Source: JAUIET01 sp039111475
Lineage (GTDB): Bacteria > Pseudomonadota > Gammaproteobacteria > Pseudomonadales > JAUIET01
Direction: 5' to 3'
DNA: 64,000 nucleotides
Assembly (NCBI GenBank): GCA_039111475.1
Contig: JBCCIP010000007.1
Span: forward strand, 1-64,000
The notes beneath the pieces were generated by a model. That model ran no database searches, was not told the DNA's origin, and saw only the letters and a program-made list of their open reading frames with translations. A program made the translations under genes and the position numbers. Shown piece after piece: positions 59,585 to 64,000 of this stretch; the first letter of the stretch is position 1, and every line of letters starts with the position of its first letter.

Positions 59585-61141
59585 ATGAAAGTAGTAGTCG
59601 CTCTGTTGACACTCGTCTTGCTGGGTTGTGCAGGCCAATCCCCCCAATATTCAGCATCGGCAATCACGCAGATGTCCGTTCCCCAGCTCCAGTTGGCGAT
59701 AAAAAACGCTGAGATAACCGCTGTTCAGGTTACTCAGGCATTTTTGAATAGAATTGAAGCCCTGGACGATAACGGGCCTGCGCTGCACGCGATTATTGAA
59801 GTAAACCCGGATGCACTGGCCATTGCGGCCGAGTTAGACCAGAAAAAGGGCAAAATGGCGTGGGCCGGACCACTGCACGGCATACCGGTGGTTCTAAAAG
59901 CCAACATAGACACCCGCGACCGTATGGCCACCAGTGCAGGCTCGATTGCGTTAGCCGACCATCGAGCCGAACAAGATGCTTTTTTAGTGCAGCGACTGCG
60001 CGATTCAGGTGCGGTTATTTTGGCTAAAGCCAATCTTAGCGAATGGGCTAATTTTCGATCAGAAAACTCCTCCAGCGGCTGGAGCAGCCTGGGTGGGCAA
60101 ACCACTAACCCCTACGCTGCTGGTCACAACCCTTGTGGTTCATCCAGCGGCTCAGCCGTAGCTGTGGCAGCCCAACTAAGCCCTTTGGCCGTTGGCACCG
60201 AAACCAATGGCTCTATCGTTTGCCCGGCGGGCATCAACGGCATTGTCGGCGTTAAGCCCACGGTTGGCCTGATCAGCCGTTCCGGCATCATACCCATATC
60301 ACATACGCAGGATACCGCCGGCCCAATGGCCAATTCCGTGGTAGGTGCCGCTTTGTTGTTGGATGCCATGGTGGGTAAAGATCCGAAAGACACCAGCAGC
60401 GTTTCGGTCTATAAGGGCACAAGCTTTGTTCCAGATCTCAACAAGCTCGACCTGAAGGGAGTGCGAGTGGGCGTGTTGCGAAGCTATTACGGCGCGGCGC
60501 TAGAAAATGTGCGCGATGTTTTGCAACATAACATTTCCAGCTTGCAAGAACTGGGGGCTATCATTGTCGACCCAGTCGCCACCAACATTCCCAGTAGTGT
60601 CAACGACGCGGCCTACGAGGTTCTGTTGTTCGAATTCAAGAACGGCCTCAATCAGTATCTTGCCCAACACAAGATTGACCCGTCCGTGAACACTTTGGCC
60701 AAACTTATTCAGTACAACGAAGCGAACGCTGGCGCAGCAATGCCGATTTTTGGTCAGGAGATATTTATTAAAGCCGAAGCCAAGGGTGATCTCACGTCTG
60801 CGGACTATCAGCTGGCGCTGCAAAACAGCCATTACCGTATGCGCGCCATCATGGATAAGGTGTTAGAAGAGAACAAGCTTGATGTGATCATCGCGCCCGC
60901 CAACGCACCCAGCTGGAAAACCGACTGGGAAAACGGCGACCACTTTACCTTATCCAGTTCCAGTCTGGCTGCCAGAAGCGGCTATGCCAGTGTTGTGGTA
61001 CCCGCTGGTTTCATTGACGGTTTGCCCGTCGGAATTGCGTTTATTGGTGGTGCGTTCTCAGAGAAACAGCTTCTGCAATACGCATATGCGTTTGAACAGA
61101 AAACCAAAGCGCGGCAAAATCCAGATTTGGACGCGTTTTGA
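59585..61141 (+). CDS. Amidase-signature lipoprotein
   Basis: The protein is 518 residues from ATG 59585 (the frame to 59489 covers the shared promoter). A lipobox (LLGCAG) lies near residue 15. The amidase signature is clear: VVLKANIDTRDRMATSAGSIAL with the catalytic Lys, NPCGSSSGSAVAVAAQLSPLAVGTETNGSIVCPAGINGIVGVKPTVG with the Ser-cisSer pair. It hydrolyses carboxamides, releasing ammonia, probably in the periplasm. It is divergent from the TonB receptor and followed 30 bp later by an exported amidohydrolase gene, so the two may process one amide-containing nutrient. Confidence 0.93.
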   Translation: MKVVVALLTLVLLGCAGQSPQYSASAITQMSVPQLQLAIKNAEITAVQVTQAFLNRIEALDDNGPALHAIIEVNPDALAIAAELDQKKGKMAWAGPLHGIPVVLKANIDTRDRMATSAGSIALADHRAEQDAFLVQRLRDSGAVILAKANLSEWANFRSENSSSGWSSLGGQTTNPYAAGHNPCGSSSGSAVAVAAQLSPLAVGTETNGSIVCPAGINGIVGVKPTVGLISRSGIIPISHTQDTAGPMANSVVGAALLLDAMVGKDPKDTSSVSVYKGTSFVPDLNKLDLKGVRVGVLRSYYGAALENVRDVLQHNISSLQELGAIIVDPVATNIPSSVNDAAYEVLLFEFKNGLNQYLAQHKIDPSVNTLAKLIQYNEANAGAAMPIFGQEIFIKAEAKGDLTSADYQLALQNSHYRMRAIMDKVLEENKLDVIIAPANAPSWKTDWENGDHFTLSSSSLAARSGYASVVVPAGFIDGLPVGIAFIGGAFSEKQLLQYAYAFEQKTKARQNPDLDAF

Positions 61142-61171
61142 GAAATTTCCAGCACTCAAAGGAACCTAAAC

Positions 61172-62446
61172 ATGATATTGATAAAGAACTTGCTACTGTG
61201 GTTTTCTCTGCTTGGCAGCGTAGCTGTCAACGCTGCAGATTATGTTATTGCCGGCAAGCTGCTTGATGTGCGCAGCGGCAGCATGCTCAGTGATCAGGTG
61301 CTAACCATAGAAGAAGGTCGCATTACACAACTAAGCAATAAAGTGGACACTTCTATTCCGCAAGGTGCGTCGGTGTTGGATCTTTCCGAGTATTTCGTAA
61401 CACCCGGCTTTATGGACGCTCATGTACATCTACATGGCAGCGCCAAAGTACACGGCTACAACAACCTCGGTTTGTCGCAACCCACCAAAACACTGTGGGG
61501 CGTTGTAAACGCGCGAAAAACACTGGAAGCAGGTTTCACCACAGTGAGAATGGTAGGCGCGCCAGGATTTGCCGATGTTGCCTTACGCGACATGATCAAT
61601 AATGGCGAATTGGCCGGCCCCAGAATTTTAGCGGCCGGTCCATCAATCGGCATTACTGGTGGTCACTGCTCTGATAATAATTTGATGCCCTATGACAAGG
61701 AATCAGTAGGCGCTGGCGTTGCCGATGGTCCCTGGGCGATGCGTGCCATTGTGCGGCGCAATATCAAATTTGGCGCAGACCTTATCAAAACCTGTTCAAC
61801 TGGGGGCGTGCTTTCAAAAGGCACCGAAGTCGGCGCGCCGCAAAGCACCGTTGAAGAATTAACGGCCATTGTTGAGGAAGCACATTCACACGGACGTAAA
61901 GTCGCGTCACACGCACATGGTGCTACTGGCATTAAGAATGCGCTGCGTGCCGGCGTAGACTCCATTGAGCACTCCAGCTTCATTGACGACGAAGGCATTC
62001 ACCTGGCTAAGAAAACTGGCGCGTATCTGGTCATGGATATTTATAACACCGAGTACATATTGGGCGAGGGCGCCAAGGCCGGAATACTCGAAGAGTCTCT
62101 GGCCAAGGAACGACGAACCGGTGCTACACAACGGGCAAATTTCGAGAAAGCCCACAAAGCCGGCGTAAAGATGGCATTTGGGACCGATGCCGGCGTTTAC
62201 CCTAACGGCGATAACGCCAAACAGTTCGCGCGTATGGTGCGCTTTGGTATGACGCCGATTGAGGCTATACGCGCGGCTACGCTTAATACGGCGGATTTGT
62301 TTGGACTGTCGGCAGACGTGGGCGAGCTGAGCGTGGGTAAGTTCGCGGATTTAAACGCATTTCCAACCAATCCCTTAGACGACATTTCGGTCACAGAAAA
62401 ACCCGCGTTTGTACTTAAAGGCGGACAGGTGATCTTAAGCCCCTGA
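61172..62446 (+). CDS. Exported amidohydrolase (prolidase/imidazolonepropionase-like)
   Basis: A 424-residue protein with a signal peptide (LLLWFSLLGSVAVNAAD), not a lipoprotein. A metal-dependent hydrolase barrel follows: VTPGFMDAHVHLHG (HxH), FGADLIKTCSTGGVLSKG with the bridging Lys, KVASHAHGATGI, SIEHSSFIDDE and FGTDAGVYPNGD with the active-site Asp. This is the pattern of Sgx9260/Xaa-Arg or Xaa-Pro dipeptidase-type amidohydrolases from marine bacteria. It likely cleaves a dipeptide in the periplasm. It follows the amidase by 30 bp in one operon. Confidence 0.9.
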   Translation: MILIKNLLLWFSLLGSVAVNAADYVIAGKLLDVRSGSMLSDQVLTIEEGRITQLSNKVDTSIPQGASVLDLSEYFVTPGFMDAHVHLHGSAKVHGYNNLGLSQPTKTLWGVVNARKTLEAGFTTVRMVGAPGFADVALRDMINNGELAGPRILAAGPSIGITGGHCSDNNLMPYDKESVGAGVADGPWAMRAIVRRNIKFGADLIKTCSTGGVLSKGTEVGAPQSTVEELTAIVEEAHSHGRKVASHAHGATGIKNALRAGVDSIEHSSFIDDEGIHLAKKTGAYLVMDIYNTEYILGEGAKAGILEESLAKERRTGATQRANFEKAHKAGVKMAFGTDAGVYPNGDNAKQFARMVRFGMTPIEAIRAATLNTADLFGLSADVGELSVGKFADLNAFPTNPLDDISVTEKPAFVLKGGQVILSP

Positions 62447-62548
62447 TCGCGGTCATTGCGCGAGCGGATAATTCGCTGCGCGCAGAAGCAAACCTGGTAA
62501 GACGATCATTCGCCAAGTTGAACTAAATTCTTTTGAAATGTTCGGAAC

Positions 62549-62589
62549 TTCTTTCGGTCACAAAGACATACCAATAAACGCCGAAAGAA
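62549..62589 (+). promoter_or_regulatory. Inverted repeat in the leader of the ECF sigma gene, with GGAACTT box upstream
   Basis: TTCTTTCGG (62549-62557) pairs perfectly with CCGAAAGAA (62581-62589); the right arm contains the purine-rich GAAAGAA that would serve as ribosome site for the TTG start at 62600. A GGAACTT at 62544-62550, just at the left arm, resembles the -35 of ECF promoters, which would fit autoregulation. If the promoter is real, transcription would start inside or after the repeat. Weak evidence. Confidence 0.35.
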
Positions 62590-62599
62590 TTCGTTTATT

Positions 62600-63172
62600 T
62601 TGACAACACCCAGTGACGCAACCCTGCTGAACGCAATAGCTGCTGAAAAAAGTCCAGGTTCGGCCTTTTCTAGGCTATACGCGCGGCATGCTGACCCTGT
62701 GTTTCGTTATGGCTTGGTCGTTTCACAGTGTGCAGCCATCGCCGAAGATGCCACTCAAGACACGTTTGTTCAAATGTTTGAACGTGCTAGCGAATACGAT
62801 GCTGCTCGCAGCGAATCAGCCCTTGGCTGGTTGTATGGATTGCTGCGAAACAATGTGCGTAAGCTCATTCGCGAACGCGCTGTTGAAGCACAACACATCG
62901 AAGCCCAAGGCGTAGCACCAAGTACGGAGCATTTATGCCAACTCAGCGACGATGTTATGGAACTGCAATCTGCCATCTCGCTGTTGAATATCGAGCAGAG
63001 AGAAGTATTGTTCCTGATTTCTCTGGAAGGCCTGGATTATGCGGCGGCCAGTAATGTACTGGGCATTCCCATTGGCACGGTTCGCTCCAGATTATCCAGA
63101 GCCAGGCACGAACTGCGCGCAACGATCGCAAAAGACGAGCCAGTTAACAAAGTGGAGGTATCGCATGGATAA
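62600..63172 (+). CDS. ECF sigma factor
   Basis: A 190-residue sigma-70-like factor; the likely start is TTG 62600 because no ATG or GTG is better placed. Region 2 reads RLYARHADPVFRYGLVVSQCAAIAEDATQDTFVQMFERASEYDAARS and region 4 LLNIEQREVLFLISLEGLDYAAASNVLGIPIGTVRSRLSRARHEL. It overlaps the next gene by 8 bp, which encodes a membrane-anchored probable anti-sigma. Unlike the FecI-like factor at 35777 it has no TonB receptor partner, so it probably answers envelope or stress signals and drives the downstream secreted-protein gene. Confidence 0.92.
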   Translation: MTTPSDATLLNAIAAEKSPGSAFSRLYARHADPVFRYGLVVSQCAAIAEDATQDTFVQMFERASEYDAARSESALGWLYGLLRNNVRKLIRERAVEAQHIEAQGVAPSTEHLCQLSDDVMELQSAISLLNIEQREVLFLISLEGLDYAAASNVLGIPIGTVRSRLSRARHELRATIAKDEPVNKVEVSHG

Positions 63173-63590
63173 CAACGAAGCCGAGCTTGAAACAAAGCTG
63201 GCCGCCTACCGTAATGAATTGAACGCCATAGCGGCGCCAGCTGACTTAGAAGACAGAGTTTTTTTGTCGATAGAGCAACGCCTGAGTGCCTCAGCGTCCG
63301 CGCAACCGTCAGAACAGCCCGTAGACAGATTCTGGTTATGGGCTGGATGCGCCGCGTCAATTGCTGCCGTTAGTATTGGCCTGTTGTTAACGGGTGACGC
63401 TGAAGAAAATGTAATACGGCAACAGGCCGATTTGCCAACCGTTAATACAATCACCAGTTATCCAGTACGTGTACACTCGCTATCGCACGGAGCGCAGTGG
63501 CGTTATGTTCAATCACAAACCGTAAAAGACCAGAGAGGTATCACACGATTACTTGTGGTAAACCCTCAAGGAGATTTCTATGTTCAATAA
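63165..63590 (+). CDS. Probable anti-sigma factor, single-pass membrane protein
   Basis: The protein is 141 residues from ATG 63165, overlapping the sigma stop (ATGGATAA). The N-terminal half is acidic and helical (NEAELETKLAAYRNELNAIAAP), suited to bind a sigma factor. One membrane helix follows at about residues 56-78 (FWLWAGCAASIAAVSIGLLL), then a short periplasmic tail. No zinc-binding anti-sigma motif is visible. The role is inferred from position and topology. Its last codons overlap the ATG of the following gene. Confidence 0.6.
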   Translation: MDNNEAELETKLAAYRNELNAIAAPADLEDRVFLSIEQRLSASASAQPSEQPVDRFWLWAGCAASIAAVSIGLLLTGDAEENVIRQQADLPTVNTITSYPVRVHSLSHGAQWRYVQSQTVKDQRGITRLLVVNPQGDFYVQ

Positions 63591-64000
63591 AGCCATCAAC
63601 TTGACTCGTATTTTGCCCTTAGCGCTTTCCGGCTTGTTAATACCGCACTCGTTGTCGGCACAAGAGGCCATGTTTTCGATAGAACCCGTCTCTATGGGAA
63701 TGGGCATGGTTGGCGACTTCGTGTCCACTGAGCTTGTTCAAAACTCGCCTCTTAGCGCTGAAATAACCGTGCGAACCGTGCAGACGCTGGCCGACGGCAA
63801 CCGAATAGTAAACGAAGATCGCACCCGACTGATCCGGGATAGTGCCGGTCGCGTGCGCCGGGAACATGACATTGCCGACAACTCAGCGGCAGCGATCGTT
63901 TCCATCACGGATCCCCGGAGCAAAACTTCGTTTATGCTTGATACTGAGAAACAGGAAATCATACGCATGCCTGAATTTGGACACGATGTTTTCTTCCAAG
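63580..64000 (+). CDS. Exported protein of unknown function (3' end beyond the window)
   Basis: An open frame from ATG 63580 (ribosome site CAAGGAGA) with no stop before the window ends, so at least 140 residues. The N-terminus LTRILPLALSGLLIPHSLSAQ is a signal peptide. The visible domain has TVRTVQTLADGNRIVNEDRTRLIRDSAGRVRREHD, a string I know from uncharacterised secreted proteins encoded next to ECF sigma factors, with strands of alternating type. It overlaps the anti-sigma gene, so it is likely the main target or effector of this sigma operon. The function is unknown. Confidence 0.7.
   Translation, partial: MFNKAINLTRILPLALSGLLIPHSLSAQEAMFSIEPVSMGMGMVGDFVSTELVQNSPLSAEITVRTVQTLADGNRIVNEDRTRLIRDSAGRVRREHDIADNSAAAIVSITDPRSKTSFMLDTEKQEIIRMPEFGHDVFFQ

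Noticed and set aside
1..64000. CRISPR arrays, prophage genes, complete insertion sequences, tRNA or rRNA genes
   Set aside because: No regularly spaced repeats, phage structural or integrase genes, transposase ORFs or tRNA cloverleaf patterns were found by reading both strands.

Overview
The window looks like chromosomal DNA of a free-living, probably marine, Gammaproteobacterium. G+C is about half by eye. Supporting traits are TonB-dependent receptors next to sigma/anti-sigma genes and a sulfotransferase, a trypsin-like protease with a GlyGly-CTERM tail, a remnant of type II secretion gene gspM, an FMN riboswitch, many periplasmic or lipoprotein hydrolases, and a complete cyanophycin locus. 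No tRNA, rRNA, CRISPR array, prophage or intact insertion sequence was seen. The last gene runs off the right edge.

Layout. 1-0.6 kb: a repeat-rich scar (two 71-bp direct repeats with REP-like hairpins) that truncates gspM. 0.7-3.7 kb: a TetR regulator facing a cytochrome P450 across a near-perfect palindrome, then a VOC protein and a thioredoxin-fold gene whose in-frame TGA sits at the catalytic cysteine position with a SECIS-like hairpin behind it, so a likely selenoprotein. 3.8-19 kb: housekeeping and detoxification genes (enoyl-CoA hydratase, Maf, HAD phosphatase, secreted KatG, methyltransferase, MAPEG, two glutathione transferases). 19.2 kb: a 152-bp long inverted repeat before htpX. 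20-26.7 kb: an FMN-riboswitch operon (ribH2, Tat-type FAD oxidoreductase, GFA protein), a divergent luciferase-like monooxygenase, and an operon of a crotonase, a gamma-butyrobetaine-hydroxylase-like dioxygenase, a small protein and a lipase-like hydrolase.

26.8-43 kb: a PHP-type DUF3604 protein, peroxiredoxin, TIM-barrel isomerase, GlyGly-CTERM protease, an ECF sigma/FecR/TonB-receptor signalling operon, archaeal-type peptidyl-tRNA hydrolase Pth2, M20 peptidase and lipoprotein amidohydrolase. 42-44.6 kb: sulfide detoxification (persulfide dioxygenase-rhodanese fusion opposite a type II sulfide:quinone oxidoreductase). 44.8-51.4 kb: the cyanophycin locus iadA-cphB-cphA plus a second Mur-ligase-only gene. 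51.4-54 kb: arfB, a GNAT gene, small membrane and DM13 proteins, a PPOX protein and the 3' stump of a DNA alkylation repair gene.

54-62.4 kb: a peptide/amide scavenging group (dipeptidase lipoprotein, TPR-sulfotransferase, TonB receptor, and on the other strand an amidase lipoprotein and an exported amidohydrolase). 62.6-64 kb: an ECF sigma gene, a membrane-anchored probable anti-sigma protein and the start of a secreted protein, each overlapping the next. Main themes are redox and electrophile defence, import and hydrolysis of peptides and amides, and nitrogen storage as cyanophycin.
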